From Streptomyces populi (lineage in GTDB: Bacteria > Actinomycetota > Actinomycetes > Streptomycetales > Streptomycetaceae), in the NCBI RefSeq assembly GCF_002911015.1, contig NZ_KZ626854.1, forward strand, positions 1 through 64,000: 64,000 bases of DNA, written 5' to 3'. A program made the translations under genes and the position numbers. The notes under the pieces are model-generated. The model saw only the letters and a program-made list of their open reading frames with translations, was not told the DNA's origin and searched no databases. How positions within the stretch are numbered: the first letter of the stretch is position 1; each line of letters starts with the position of its first letter. Below, in pieces: positions 38,700-48,020 of this stretch.

Positions 38700-40163
38700 T
38701 CACGCGGGCTCGCCGTCCGGGGCGCCGTCCGGCACGGCGGGAGTCACGGCGGCTCGGGCGCCGTCGGGGAGACCGGGTACCGGGGGTACGGCCGGGGCGG
38801 GTCCGGCCGCCGGGTAGGGCGTCGTGGAGGGCGGTCCGTACGGGGCCGCGGGACCGTCGGGCCGCCCCGGCACCACGGGGGGCCCGGTATCCGGACCGCC
38901 GGCGTACGGCGGCCGGTCGCCCGGGTGAGGGGGCTGCCCGGCGTACGGAGCCTGCCCGCCCGGGTCTCCCGCGTACGAAGGCTGTCCGGCGTACGGAGCC
39001 TGCCCGGCGTATGAAGGCTGCCCGGCGTACGGGGGCTGCTCGGCGTACGGGGGCCGGCCGCCGTCGTACGGGGGCCGGTCCCCGTACGGTGTCTGTCCCG
39101 TGTGGGGCGGCTGGGGCGAGGGGCCGGGGTAGGGGGACTGGCCCGGGTACGGCGGCTGGGGCGGCGTCTGCGGCTGTCCGGGCGCCGCCCCGGCGGGCAG
39201 CGCCCCCTGTGCCGGAGGCGTCTGCTGCTGGATCAGCTCGTCGACGGCCCGCAGGGTCGAGCGCGCCGACTCCGCCTTCTGGAAGTCCTCCATGCTGTCC
39301 CCGGCGATGGCCTGCAACTGGCCCCTGATGATGGACAGCTGGTCCTTCTGGATGGACCCGACGACCATCTTGGTGTCCTCGGGGTGCTGGGACAGGTGCA
39401 GGGCCCAGGCGGCGACGCCTCCGTGCTGGAGGTGGTACTGGTAGAAGTTGATCTTCTCGGCGATCAGATGGTGGTCCTGCTGCTGGCGCAGCATCTCCAG
39501 CTCGTGCTGCTGCCGGGCCAGCCGGAGCCGGAACTCGTGCTCGGGGTCGAGCATGTCGGACTCGTAGCGCAGGCTCCGCTGCCGCCGCCGGTGCGCGATC
39601 GCCTCGTCGTCCAGCCGCAGCCGTACGGCACAGGTCACGGAGAGCCCGATGCCCGCCGCGAAACCGCCCGCCTCCACGGCCCGCTGGACCGCGCGCTCGG
39701 CGGCCGGGCTGTCCTCGATGGAGAAGGCGCGGCTCACCGGCCGCGCGAGCTGGTGCAGCTCACGGGTGAGCCGCGTCGGCACGTCGCGCTCGCCGCTCGC
39801 CACGTACGCGATCGGGTCGGCGACCCGCCAGGTCAGATCGGCCGTGGCGCCGAAGGAGAACGCGTCGTCGTCGCTCGGCATCTCCAGCGCGAGCTGGACG
39901 GGGTGGCTGCCCATGTCCACCTCGTAGACGGAGGTGTAGCGGCGGGTGGCCGCGTCCGAGCGGCTGGGCCGGTGCGGTGGCGTGTAGACGTCGTACGTGC
40001 CCTTCGCGGTGACGAAGACCAGCGCGTGGTCGATCGCGGTGACCGCGCGGCGGACGGTGTAGTCGAAGCGCGCGATCGGCCGCACGGTGAGCACCGGGTC
40101 GATGAGCGCGGTGTGCCGGTTGGCGTCCTGCTGCCACTCCGGCTGACGGCGGAACTCCGCCAT
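38700..40163 (-). CDS. Band-7/SPFH-like protein with proline-rich repeat tail
   Basis: 487 residues. Residues about 60-200 follow the SPFH pattern (YTSVYEVDMGSHPVQLALEM, TADLTWRVADPIAYVASG, AAGIGLSVTCAVRLRL), then a long coiled coil (residues about 210-260, with RLARQQHELEMLRQQQDHH). Residues about 325-487 are Pro/Gln/Tyr-rich repeats (PPYAGQPSYAG, PYPGQSPYPG). No membrane segment or signal is seen. It starts 3 nt after the stop of the NTPase gene, so they are cotranslated. SPFH proteins scaffold membrane-linked complexes; the role here is unknown. Confidence 0.6.
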   Translation of the reverse strand: MAEFRRQPEWQQDANRHTALIDPVLTVRPIARFDYTVRRAVTAIDHALVFVTAKGTYDVYTPPHRPSRSDAATRRYTSVYEVDMGSHPVQLALEMPSDDDAFSFGATADLTWRVADPIAYVASGERDVPTRLTRELHQLARPVSRAFSIEDSPAAERAVQRAVEAGGFAAGIGLSVTCAVRLRLDDEAIAHRRRQRSLRYESDMLDPEHEFRLRLARQQHELEMLRQQQDHHLIAEKINFYQYHLQHGGVAAWALHLSQHPEDTKMVVGSIQKDQLSIIRGQLQAIAGDSMEDFQKAESARSTLRAVDELIQQQTPPAQGALPAGAAPGQPQTPPQPPYPGQSPYPGPSPQPPHTGQTPYGDRPPYDGGRPPYAEQPPYAGQPSYAGQAPYAGQPSYAGDPGGQAPYAGQPPHPGDRPPYAGGPDTGPPVVPGRPDGPAAPYGPPSTTPYPAAGPAPAVPPVPGLPDGARAAVTPAVPDGAPDGEPA

Positions 40164-40166
40164 GGT

Positions 40167-42347
40167 TCAACTCCTCGATGGATCTCTCGACGGATCTGGG
40201 GTGGAGGGGGTCAGGAGGCCGAGCAGGCGGTCGGCCACGGGTGGGCGCGGGCCGCCGTCCGGGGCGCGCAGGTTGACCAGTTCGTGGCTCAGCCGTTTGC
40301 GGTCGTCCGCGGTGACGACCAGCGCGGGCAGCAGCAGTTCCAGGGCCTGCGCGACGTCCGCCCGGCGTTCGGCCAGCCACACCCAGGTCCGCAGGGCGGC
40401 CAGGGCGCCACGGGTGTGCCCGCGGTCGCCGAGCGCGGTTCGCCAGAGGGTGGCCAGGTCACGCGCCGAGTCCATCTCGTACATGCCGGTGTCGGCGTAC
40501 CACTCGACGAGCGCGCCCTCCTCCGCGTTGTCGCAGGCGCGCACGAACGCGGCCAGCGCGAGCGCCCGGACCGAGGCGGTGTCGTGGTGGAGCAGGCGGA
40601 CCAGCTCGGAGAGCATCTCGCCGCGCCGCGCGCCCACCGAGAGCAGCAGGGCCGTGGAGTCGACCAGGTTGTTCGACTCGGTCCTGCTGCTGCCTCCGGC
40701 ACGGGCGCGGGCGGCGAGCGCGCTCAGCGCCGGGCCCGCGAGGTCGGGGCGCAGCGGGGTGAGCAGGCCGAAGGCGCGGATCGCGGTCCAGCGGCGGCCC
40801 CAGTGGGTGTCCGTGCACCACTGGGTGAGCAGGCGCAGGACGACGGGCGCGTCGAGGAGCTGGGCGAGCGTGAGGGTGTTCGCGGCGGTGACGCGGGGAC
40901 CGAAGGCCTTGGACACCGCCCAGCCGTCGATCAGCAGCGCCATCGCCGAGGGCAGGTCGGCGCGGGCCAGCAGCGCGGCGGCAGCGGCGGCCCGGGTCCG
41001 GACGACCGGACGGCTGTCGCGGGCCAGCTCCCTGAGCCAGGCGACCAGCGCGGGTCGGGCCGACGGATGGCCCGTCCAGACCTCGCCGAGGAGCACCCGG
41101 GGGGTGTTCTCCTTCTTGAAGCGGGCCGTGAACTGCGGGACCGGTCCCCAGTCGGTGTCCTCGTTGCGCAACTCGCCCTCGGCGCGTGCCCGCTCCAGCC
41201 GGGTCTCGGCGGGCAGGCCGAACACCGGGATCTCCGGCGGCTGCTCGGGGTGCTGGAGCCGCTGGAAGTGCACGTACAGCTTGTCGGCGAGTTCGGCGGC
41301 GAGCACGTAGGGCGCCTGGTCGAAGACGGCGAGAGAGATGAGGAACGCCTTGTCGCGCAGGGTGGACTCGGGGTCGCCGAGCCACTCCCGGCACTGCTGT
41401 TCGACCGCCGCGTGCCCGAAGTCGGCGAGGCGGGCCGCCGCCCGTTCGCCGCCGTCGTAGCGGGCGACCTCGACGGCGAACCGGGCCACCTCGGCGGGCC
41501 GGTGGGCGCCGCGTGCCAGGAAGTCGCGGACGGGTCCGAGGTCGAGCAGACCGGCGCTGTCCGCCTGCTCCTCGCACAGGTCGGACAGGTGGGCGCGCAG
41601 CACCGCGGCCGCTTCCGGGGGCTCCCAGACGGAGGGGGCGACTCCCAGCAGGAAGGGGGAGTTCTCCAGGGTCACGACCAGGTAGCCGCCGCTCTTCGCG
41701 AGCCGGTCGCGGGCCGCGTAGAGGTGGGTGTCGCGCAGCGGGCGGTTGCGGCTCAGCGGCAGGTCGCGCAGGACGTGGCCGCCGGGCGCGGTGAGCTGGG
41801 CGCCCAGGTTCGCCGGGCCGGTCTCGGCGGACAGCGCGTGCACGGCGGGCACGCCCAGGTGGTGCAGGAGCATGAGGGCCGCGGAGTGACGGCCGGTGGA
41901 GTGGGCGCCGGCGAGGACCAGGACGCGCTCCTCGCGCAGCCGGGCCAGGGCGGCGGCGAAGGAGGGACCCTCGACGAAGACCGCGGCGAGCGCGTCGAGC
42001 CGCTGCCGGGGGATCTCGCCGGAGACGTACGCCGCCGCGGAGGCCGCCTGGTGGTGGTGGATCTCCGTCTTGCCGCCCAGGAACACATCACGGGCCGAGC
42101 CGCCGGCCGACACCCCGTGCTGGGCCCCGCCGACCAGGCTGCCGCCGAAGGAAGCGGCCTCGCTGAAGATGAATCCCGGGGTGTGCGCGACGAGTTCGCG
42201 CTGTGCGGCCCTGGCTTCCTGGGTCTCCTCCTCGGGCTCGCCCGCCGCGGTGCCCGCCTCCGGATCCGGGTGCGGTCCCGGCGGCCAGGGCGGGTCCGGG
42301 GGCGGTACGTCGTCGGAGCCGTCCCGTACGGGCGCGGGCGCCGTCAC
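40167..42347 (-). CDS. P-loop NTPase-like protein with helical repeats
   Basis: 726 residues from GTG 42347, overlapping the cyclase stop (GTGA). Residues 66-91 (SFGGSLVGGAQHGVSAGG and following DVFLGG) repeat a motif at the end of the cyclase protein. Residues 143-160 (VLVLAGAHSTGRHSAALML) look like a degenerate Walker A strand and loop, and GGYLVVTLENSPFLL like a strand of the same core. From about residue 440 on, the sequence is Ala/Leu-rich helical repeat of HEAT/armadillo type (VRTRAAAAAALLARADLPSA). It resembles STAND-like actinobacterial regulators, but the family cannot be named. Second gene of a leftward operon. Confidence 0.55.
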   Translation of the reverse strand: MTAPAPVRDGSDDVPPPDPPWPPGPHPDPEAGTAAGEPEEETQEARAAQRELVAHTPGFIFSEAASFGGSLVGGAQHGVSAGGSARDVFLGGKTEIHHHQAASAAAYVSGEIPRQRLDALAAVFVEGPSFAAALARLREERVLVLAGAHSTGRHSAALMLLHHLGVPAVHALSAETGPANLGAQLTAPGGHVLRDLPLSRNRPLRDTHLYAARDRLAKSGGYLVVTLENSPFLLGVAPSVWEPPEAAAVLRAHLSDLCEEQADSAGLLDLGPVRDFLARGAHRPAEVARFAVEVARYDGGERAAARLADFGHAAVEQQCREWLGDPESTLRDKAFLISLAVFDQAPYVLAAELADKLYVHFQRLQHPEQPPEIPVFGLPAETRLERARAEGELRNEDTDWGPVPQFTARFKKENTPRVLLGEVWTGHPSARPALVAWLRELARDSRPVVRTRAAAAAALLARADLPSAMALLIDGWAVSKAFGPRVTAANTLTLAQLLDAPVVLRLLTQWCTDTHWGRRWTAIRAFGLLTPLRPDLAGPALSALAARARAGGSSRTESNNLVDSTALLLSVGARRGEMLSELVRLLHHDTASVRALALAAFVRACDNAEEGALVEWYADTGMYEMDSARDLATLWRTALGDRGHTRGALAALRTWVWLAERRADVAQALELLLPALVVTADDRKRLSHELVNLRAPDGGPRPPVADRLLGLLTPSTPDPSRDPSRS

Positions 42348-43471
42348 GCGGGTTCACCCCCGCTCCTGCCCAGGTGGACGTCCCCGGTGACCTGCCCGCC
42401 GGACACCCCGTGCTGGTCCCCCGCGACGAGGCTCCCGCCGAAGCTGGGGGATCCGGAGCCGAAGTTGAAGACGACGTTCGCGGGCGGCGCGGCGGGCGGA
42501 ACGGGCTGCCGTGCGGGCTCCTCGGCCGGCTCGGCCCCCTCGGCCGGCTCGGCCCCCTCGGCCGGGTCGGGCCTCTCGGGCTGCCCGGGGCGGGCGGACT
42601 CGCGCGGTTCGCGCAGGTCGGAGGCAGCATCCGCCGATTCGGCCGACCTGGGCGTTCCCGCCGACCCGGGCGCCCCCGCCGTTGCGGTCGGCTCCACTGT
42701 TCCTGTCGGTTCCGCCGGTCCCGCCGTTCGCGGCGACTCTGCCGTTTCCGGTGACTCCGTCGCCCCCGCCGACTCCGCCGACTCCGCTGTTCCCGACGGT
42801 TCGGCTCGGGTTCCGGCGGTGGCCGCCCCCGGCGCCGGGCTCTCCCCCGAGCAGTCCGGCGCCGGGGCTCCCCCTCTTTCACCGTGGTCGTCCGCCCCGT
42901 GCGGAACCGGGCCGTGCAGCCAGGCCCGCAGGGGTCCGTTCTTGCTGTCCACCGTCACCGGGTGGAAGCCGTCCGCCGGGATGCCCGGGTGGTCGTGCCG
43001 CACGATCCCGGAGTGCACGTTCTCCGAGACGCACAGGACGAAGTCGTCCGGCCGCTCCCGCAGGGCCGCGCGCAGCAGGTGGGCGTCGAGGAGCCGGCAG
43101 GCGTGGTTGAGGTCGGAGCCGACCCAGCCGTCGCGCTCGTCGACGGCGACGTATCCGGTGGCGACGACACCGCGCAGCCGGATCTGGGCCGAGCTGGACG
43201 CCGTCCGGTTGACCGCGCGGAGCAGCCCGGGCACCTCGGCGAGCAGGGTGCGCAGCAACGCCGTGACGGAGGCGTTGGCGTCGATCAGTTCCATCACCGA
43301 GTCGCCGCGGTCCGCCCGCAGGCGCAGCCGTTCGTCGATGCCGGCGCTCTCCAGGGCGCGGTCCGTGATGTCGTAGAGCATCCGGCGCAGATAGGCCTGT
43401 TCCACGTCGTCCCGGTCGCTGTACTTCTCGATGTCCAGCAGGAGGATCGTCCGGCTCACGGGATCGGTCAT
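42344..43471 (-). CDS. Class III nucleotide cyclase-like protein with C-terminal shared motif
   Basis: 375 residues from ATG 43471 (AAAGG 6 nt upstream). Residues 1-170 match a class III (adenylate/guanylate) cyclase homology domain: LLLDIEKYSDR with metal Asp13, RADRGDSVM with Asp57, and WVGSDLNHACRLLDAH with Asn122 and Arg126 in the transition-state positions. So the catalytic set looks intact, though product is not predictable. Residues about 190-330 are a Pro/Ala/Glu/Thr linker. The C-terminal 44 residues contain SFGGSLVAGDQHGVSGGQ and DVHLG, matching the NTPase N-terminus. The stop overlaps the NTPase start. Confidence 0.65.
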   Translation of the reverse strand: MTDPVSRTILLLDIEKYSDRDDVEQAYLRRMLYDITDRALESAGIDERLRLRADRGDSVMELIDANASVTALLRTLLAEVPGLLRAVNRTASSSAQIRLRGVVATGYVAVDERDGWVGSDLNHACRLLDAHLLRAALRERPDDFVLCVSENVHSGIVRHDHPGIPADGFHPVTVDSKNGPLRAWLHGPVPHGADDHGERGGAPAPDCSGESPAPGAATAGTRAEPSGTAESAESAGATESPETAESPRTAGPAEPTGTVEPTATAGAPGSAGTPRSAESADAASDLREPRESARPGQPERPDPAEGAEPAEGAEPAEEPARQPVPPAAPPANVVFNFGSGSPSFGGSLVAGDQHGVSGGQVTGDVHLGRSGGEPA

Positions 43472-43866
43472 GGTCGCCTTTCGGTGGGGGCCTCGCCTGG
43501 CAAGCAGGTTGGCGTCACCGGTGGGCCGGGTGTGAGGGCGGATGTCCCACTCGGAGTGTGACCGTGTGCACAGAAGTGGTCCCCGGTCACGGGAGCCCCA
43601 GCCGTCAGCGACCGCCCGCCCCGCCGCAGACCCGTGGGCGCGGCCCGGTAAGGGGGTCCGGCCGGGGCGGAGCCGCGAGCGCGCCCAGGGCCCGGACGGT
43701 CGCCGTCGGGCGGAGTCGTGGGCGTGGCCCGGTACGGACGGTCGCCGTCGGGCGGGGTCGTGGGCGTGGGCGGGCGAGGGCGGTCGGTGTGGGGAGAGGC
43801 TGTGGGCGTGCCGCCGTGCCTGCCGTCGGTACGGGGCGGGGCCGCGCCCGGACGGGAGCTGTCGGC
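43472..43866. repeat. Intergenic with 34-bp direct repeat
   Basis: About 395 nt between the Crp gene and the cyclase gene. Two copies of a 34-bp sequence (GGACGGTCGCCGTCGGGCGG...) lie at 43694-43727 and 43736-43769, 42-bp period. No supported gene. Promoter of the cyclase operon should lie near 43480-43560 but no clear pair was found. Confidence 0.6.
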
Positions 43867-44568
43867 TCATCCCCGGGCGATCCGCCGCAGGACGTCCATG
43901 CGCAGGATCACCATCGTCCGGCGGCCCGTCAGCACCGCTTCCCGCTCGCGGAGTTCCTTCAGGAGGCGCTGGACCATCTCCCGGGAGGCCCCCACCGAAC
44001 CCGCCAGCTCCTGCTTGCTCAGCGGGACGGAGAGTTCGATGCCCTCCTCGGTGCGGCGGCCGTTCGTGCGGGCCAGGTCGAGCAGGAGCGCCGCGAAGCG
44101 CTCGCGGACGCTCATGGAGGCGAACTCCAGACGGCGGCGGTCGGCGGCGCGGGTGCGGTCCGAGGTGAGGCCGAGGAGGGCGAAGGAGACCGCGGGGGAG
44201 CGGGCGAGGAAGTCCCGGAAGTGTTCGCGTACGAGGGCGACGGTGCGGACCGGCTCCAGGGCCGTCACCGTCGCGGAGCGCGGCCGGCCGGTGAGGGCGG
44301 CGGACTCCCCGACGATGTCGCCGGGGCCGCGCAGCGCGAGCAGTGCCTCGTAGCCGTTGGCGGCGGCCGCCGTCACCTTCGTCCAGCCGTGCGTCACGAT
44401 CAGCACGTGCGAGGAGGGCTCGCTCTGGCGCAGGAGCACCGTCCGGGTCGTGAAGGACAGCTCGCGGCCGAGGGAGAGCAGCGCGGAGCGGTCCTCGCTC
44501 TCCAGGCGCGCCAGGAACGGCACCCGGTCGTCCAGGCTCTCGTCCCCGCCTAAGGATCCAGCCGTCAC
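43867..44568 (-). CDS. Crp/Fnr-family regulator with intact cyclic-nucleotide pocket
   Basis: 233 residues from GTG 44568 (GGGGGAC upstream). The cyclic-nucleotide domain has the phosphate-binding cassette GDIVGESAALTGRPRSATVTAL with both key Glu and Arg. A long helix follows, then a winged helix (VPLSKQELAGSVGASREMVQRLLKEL) of Crp type. It probably responds to cAMP or another cyclic nucleotide. It lies upstream of the cyclase operon in the same direction and is divergent from rpsL. Confidence 0.85.
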   Translation of the reverse strand: MTAGSLGGDESLDDRVPFLARLESEDRSALLSLGRELSFTTRTVLLRQSEPSSHVLIVTHGWTKVTAAAANGYEALLALRGPGDIVGESAALTGRPRSATVTALEPVRTVALVREHFRDFLARSPAVSFALLGLTSDRTRAADRRRLEFASMSVRERFAALLLDLARTNGRRTEEGIELSVPLSKQELAGSVGASREMVQRLLKELREREAVLTGRRTMVILRMDVLRRIARG

Positions 44569-44785
44569 GAGTGCGTCCCCCGTCCCCCGATGTCCCCCGA
44601 TCGGCCCCGTCGGCCGACGCACGGTGACCGATGCGCGGCAACGGGTCAACGTACTCACCCAGTGTGTGCGGTGCGGACGAATCACGGGCTTTCATCGCGG
44701 AACCGGTGACAAGCTGCGCCAAGTGTGAAGTACCCCGAGAATGGATCGGGAGAAGTCCGGCGTGTCGGGCACCACGGCATTTGTT

Positions 44786-44814
44786 TTGACCGAAGTCCGT
44801 GAGGTAGGTACGCT
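44786..44814 (+). promoter_or_regulatory. Promoter of the str operon (rpsL)
   Basis: TTGACC (44786-44791), 17 nt, TACGCT (44809-44814). Near-consensus vegetative promoter; start expected near 44821, giving a leader of about 190 nt. Confidence 0.75.
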
Positions 44815-44885
44815 CATACCTTGTGCCTGGGGTGTGCCCTGGCTCTCGTGCGTGCCTTCAGACCGCAAGGGGAGCCGTAAGCGGC

Positions 44886-44959
44886 CGCCGCAATCTGCGC
44901 CCTTTTCGCCTTGCGGCGAGGGGTCTGCAGCATTCGACACACCCGACCGCGTGGGTCGG
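44886..44959 (+). promoter_or_regulatory. Structured rpsL leader with 25-nt element shared with the rpsJ leader
   Basis: CGCCGCAA (44886-44893) pairs with TTGCGGCG (44911-44918). Then comes a 25-nt block at 44935-44959 (CGACACACCCGACC then GCGTGGGTCGG) that can fold as CCGACC/GGTCGG. An identical 25-nt block is in the rpsJ leader (62540-62564). Distance to the start codon is 50 nt here and 65 nt there. A regulatory RNA element for ribosomal protein operons is the likely reading. Confidence 0.65.
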
Positions 44960-45009
44960 TGGCGTTTCAGGTTAGCTTCACCATTCGGCACACAGAAACC
45001 GGAGAAGTA

Positions 45010-45381
45010 GTGCCTACGATCCAGCAGCTGGTCCGGAAGGGCCGGCAGGACAAGGTCGAGAAGAACAAGACGCCCGCACTCGAGGGTTCGCCCCAGCGTC
45101 GCGGCGTCTGCACGCGTGTGTTCACGACCACCCCGAAGAAGCCGAACTCGGCCCTGCGTAAGGTCGCGCGTGTGCGTCTGACCAGCGGCATCGAGGTCAC
45201 GGCCTACATTCCGGGTGAGGGACACAACCTGCAGGAGCACTCCATCGTGCTCGTGCGCGGCGGCCGTGTGAAGGACCTGCCGGGTGTTCGCTACAAGATC
45301 ATCCGCGGCTCCCTCGACACCCAGGGTGTCAAGAACCGCAAGCAGGCCCGCAGCCGCTACGGCGCCAAGAAGGAGAAGTAA
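45010..45381 (+). CDS. rpsL: 30S ribosomal protein S12
   Basis: 123 residues from GTG 45010 (CCGGAGAA upstream). Decoding-centre protein. [18 protein letters not shown] and [18 protein letters not shown] are typical; both lysines whose change gives streptomycin resistance (E. coli 42/43 and 87/88) are Lys, so wild type. First gene of the str operon. Confidence 0.97.
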   Translation: MPTIQQLVRKGRQDKVEKNKTPALEGSPQRRGVCTRVFTTTPKKPNSALRKVARVRLTSGIEVTAYIPGEGHNLQEHSIVLVRGGRVKDLPGVRYKIIRGSLDTQGVKNRKQARSRYGAKKEK

Positions 45382-45383
45382 GA

Positions 45384-45854
45384 ATGCCTCGTAAGGGCCC
45401 CGCCCCGAAGCGCCCGGTCATCATCGACCCGGTCTACGGCTCTCCTCTGGTGACCTCCCTCATCAACAAGGTGCTGCTGAACGGCAAGCGCTCCACCGCC
45501 GAGCGCATCGTCTACGGCGCCATGGAGGGTCTGCGTGAGAAGACGGGCAACGACCCGATCATCACGCTGAAGCGCGCGCTGGAGAACATCAAGCCGACCC
45601 TCGAGGTCAAGTCCCGCCGTGTCGGTGGTGCGACGTACCAGGTTCCGATCGAGGTCAAGCCCGGTCGTGCCAACACGCTCGCGCTGCGCTGGCTCGTCGG
45701 TTACTCCCGCGCCCGTCGCGAGAAGACCATGACCGAGCGTCTGCTCAACGAGCTTCTCGACGCCTCCAACGGCCTCGGTGCCGCTGTGAAGAAGCGCGAG
45801 GACACCCACAAGATGGCCGAGTCCAACAAGGCCTTCGCGCACTACCGCTGGTAG
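45384..45854 (+). CDS. rpsG: 30S ribosomal protein S7
   Basis: 156 residues. Binds 16S rRNA to nucleate the 30S head. [51 protein letters not shown] and WLVGYSRAR are family marks. Starts 2 nt after rpsL. Confidence 0.97.
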   Translation: MPRKGPAPKRPVIIDPVYGSPLVTSLINKVLLNGKRSTAERIVYGAMEGLREKTGNDPIITLKRALENIKPTLEVKSRRVGGATYQVPIEVKPGRANTLALRWLVGYSRARREKTMTERLLNELLDASNGLGAAVKKREDTHKMAESNKAFAHYRW

Positions 45855-45893
45855 TCGCTACCCACATCGAGACCGAGAGAAGACTGAAGCCTT

Positions 45894-48020
45894 ATGGCTA
45901 CCACTTCACTTGACCTGGCCAGGGTCCGCAACATCGGGATCATGGCCCACATCGACGCGGGCAAGACGACCACCACCGAGCGGATCCTCTTCTACACCGG
46001 CGTCAGCTACAAGATCGGTGAGGTCCACGACGGCGCTGCCACCATGGACTGGATGGAGCAGGAGCAGGAGCGTGGCATCACGATCACCTCTGCTGCCACC
46101 ACCTGTCACTGGCCGCTCGAGGACAACGACTACACGATCAACATCATCGACACCCCCGGGCACGTCGACTTCACGGTCGAGGTGGAGCGTTCGCTCCGCG
46201 TCCTCGACGGTGCCGTCACGGTGTTCGACGGTGTCGCGGGTGTCGAGCCGCAGTCCGAGACGGTGTGGCGTCAGGCCGACCGTTACGGCGTGCCGCGCAT
46301 CTGCTTCGTGAACAAGCTGGACCGCACCGGCGCCGAGTTCCACCGCTGCGTGGACATGATCGAGAACCGCCTCGGCGCGGTCCCGATCGTCATGCAGCTC
46401 CCGATCGGTGCCGAGATGGACTTCAAGGGCGTTGTGGACCTGGTCCGCATGAAGGCGCTCGTGTGGTCCGCCGAGGCGGCCAAGGGCGAGATGTACGACG
46501 TCGTCGACATCCCGGCCACGCACACCGAGGCCGCCGAGGAGTGGCGCGGCAAGCTGGTCGAGACCGTCGCGGAGAACGACGAAGAGATCATGGAGCTGTA
46601 CCTGGAGGGCCAGGAGCCCACCGAGGAGCAGCTGTACGCCGCGATCCGTCGTATCACCATCGCGTCCGGCAAGTCCGACGGCGTCACGGTCACCCCGGTG
46701 TTCTGTGGCACCGCGTTCAAGAACAAGGGCGTCCAGCCCCTGCTCGACGCGGTCGTGCGCTACCTCCCCACCCCGCTTGACGTCGAGGCCATCGAGGGCC
46801 ACGCCGTCAACAACCCGGAGGAGGTCGTCAAGCGCAAGCCGTCCGACGAGGAGCCGCTGTCGGCGCTGGCGTTCAAGATCATGAGCGACCCGCACCTCGG
46901 CAAGCTCACCTTCGTCCGGGTCTACTCGGGCCGCCTGGAGTCCGGCACCGCCGTGCTGAACTCCGTCAAGGGCAAGAAGGAGCGCATCGGCAAGATCTAC
47001 CGCATGCACGCGAACAAGCGTGAGGAGATCGAGTCGGTGGGCGCCGGCGACATCGTCGCCGTCATGGGCCTGAAGCAGACCACCACCGGTGAGACGCTGT
47101 CCGACGACAAGAGCCCGGTGATCCTGGAGTCCATGGACTTCCCGGCTCCGGTCATCCAGGTCGCCATCGAGCCCAAGTCCAAGGGTGACCAGGAGAAGCT
47201 GGGTGTCGCCATCCAGCGTCTCGCGGAGGAGGACCCCTCCTTCCAGGTTCACTCGGACGAGGAGACCGGCCAGACCATCATCGGTGGTATGGGCGAGCTG
47301 CACCTCGAGGTGCTGGTCGACCGTATGCGCCGTGAGTTCAAGGTCGAGGCCAACGTCGGCAAGCCGCAGGTCGCGTACCGCGAGACGATCCGTCAGGCCG
47401 TCGAGCGTCACGACTACACGCACAAGAAGCAGACCGGTGGTACCGGTCAGTTCGCCAAGGTGCAGATCGCGATCGAGCCGATCGAGGGCGGCGACGCCTC
47501 GTACGAGTTCGTGAACAAGGTCACCGGTGGCCGCATCCCGAAGGAGTACATCCCTTCGGTCGACGCGGGTGCGCAGGAGGCCATGCAGTTCGGCATCCTG
47601 GCCGGCTACGAGATGACGGGCGTCCGCGTCATTCTTCTCGACGGTGGCTACCACGAGGTCGACTCCTCCGAGCTCGCCTTCAAGATCGCCGGTTCGCAGG
47701 CCTTCAAGGAGGCCGCGCGCAAGGCCAAGCCCGTGCTCCTCGAGCCGATGATGGCCGTCGAGGTCACCACGCCCGAGGACTACATGGGTGAGGTCATCGG
47801 CGACATCAACTCCCGCCGTGGCCAGATCCAGGCCATGGAGGAGCGCATGGGCGCCCGGATCGTCAAGGGTCTGGTCCCGCTCTCGGAGATGTTCGGCTAC
47901 GTCGGAGACCTCCGCAGCAAGACGTCGGGTCGCGCGAGCTACTCGATGCAGTTCGACTCCTACGCCGAGGTTCCGCGGAACGTCGCCGAGGAGATCATCG
48001 CGAAGGCCAAGGGCGAGTAA
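45894..48020 (+). CDS. fusA: Elongation factor G
   Basis: 708 residues. GTPase moving tRNA-mRNA during translocation. G1 [19 protein letters not shown]3 DTPGHVDF, G4 NKLDR, and the domain IV loop with [14 protein letters not shown] are seen. Starts 39 nt after rpsG. Full length, standard. Confidence 0.98.
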   Translation: MATTSLDLARVRNIGIMAHIDAGKTTTTERILFYTGVSYKIGEVHDGAATMDWMEQEQERGITITSAATTCHWPLEDNDYTINIIDTPGHVDFTVEVERSLRVLDGAVTVFDGVAGVEPQSETVWRQADRYGVPRICFVNKLDRTGAEFHRCVDMIENRLGAVPIVMQLPIGAEMDFKGVVDLVRMKALVWSAEAAKGEMYDVVDIPATHTEAAEEWRGKLVETVAENDEEIMELYLEGQEPTEEQLYAAIRRITIASGKSDGVTVTPVFCGTAFKNKGVQPLLDAVVRYLPTPLDVEAIEGHAVNNPEEVVKRKPSDEEPLSALAFKIMSDPHLGKLTFVRVYSGRLESGTAVLNSVKGKKERIGKIYRMHANKREEIESVGAGDIVAVMGLKQTTTGETLSDDKSPVILESMDFPAPVIQVAIEPKSKGDQEKLGVAIQRLAEEDPSFQVHSDEETGQTIIGGMGELHLEVLVDRMRREFKVEANVGKPQVAYRETIRQAVERHDYTHKKQTGGTGQFAKVQIAIEPIEGGDASYEFVNKVTGGRIPKEYIPSVDAGAQEAMQFGILAGYEMTGVRVILLDGGYHEVDSSELAFKIAGSQAFKEAARKAKPVLLEPMMAVEVTTPEDYMGEVIGDINSRRGQIQAMEERMGARIVKGLVPLSEMFGYVGDLRSKTSGRASYSMQFDSYAEVPRNVAEEIIAKAKGE

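Noticed and set aside
39102..43376. A 1424-codon rightward frame opposite the Band-7/NTPase/cyclase genes
   Set aside because: The leftward frames have motifs, coupled starts and ribosome sites; the rightward one is a composition shadow.
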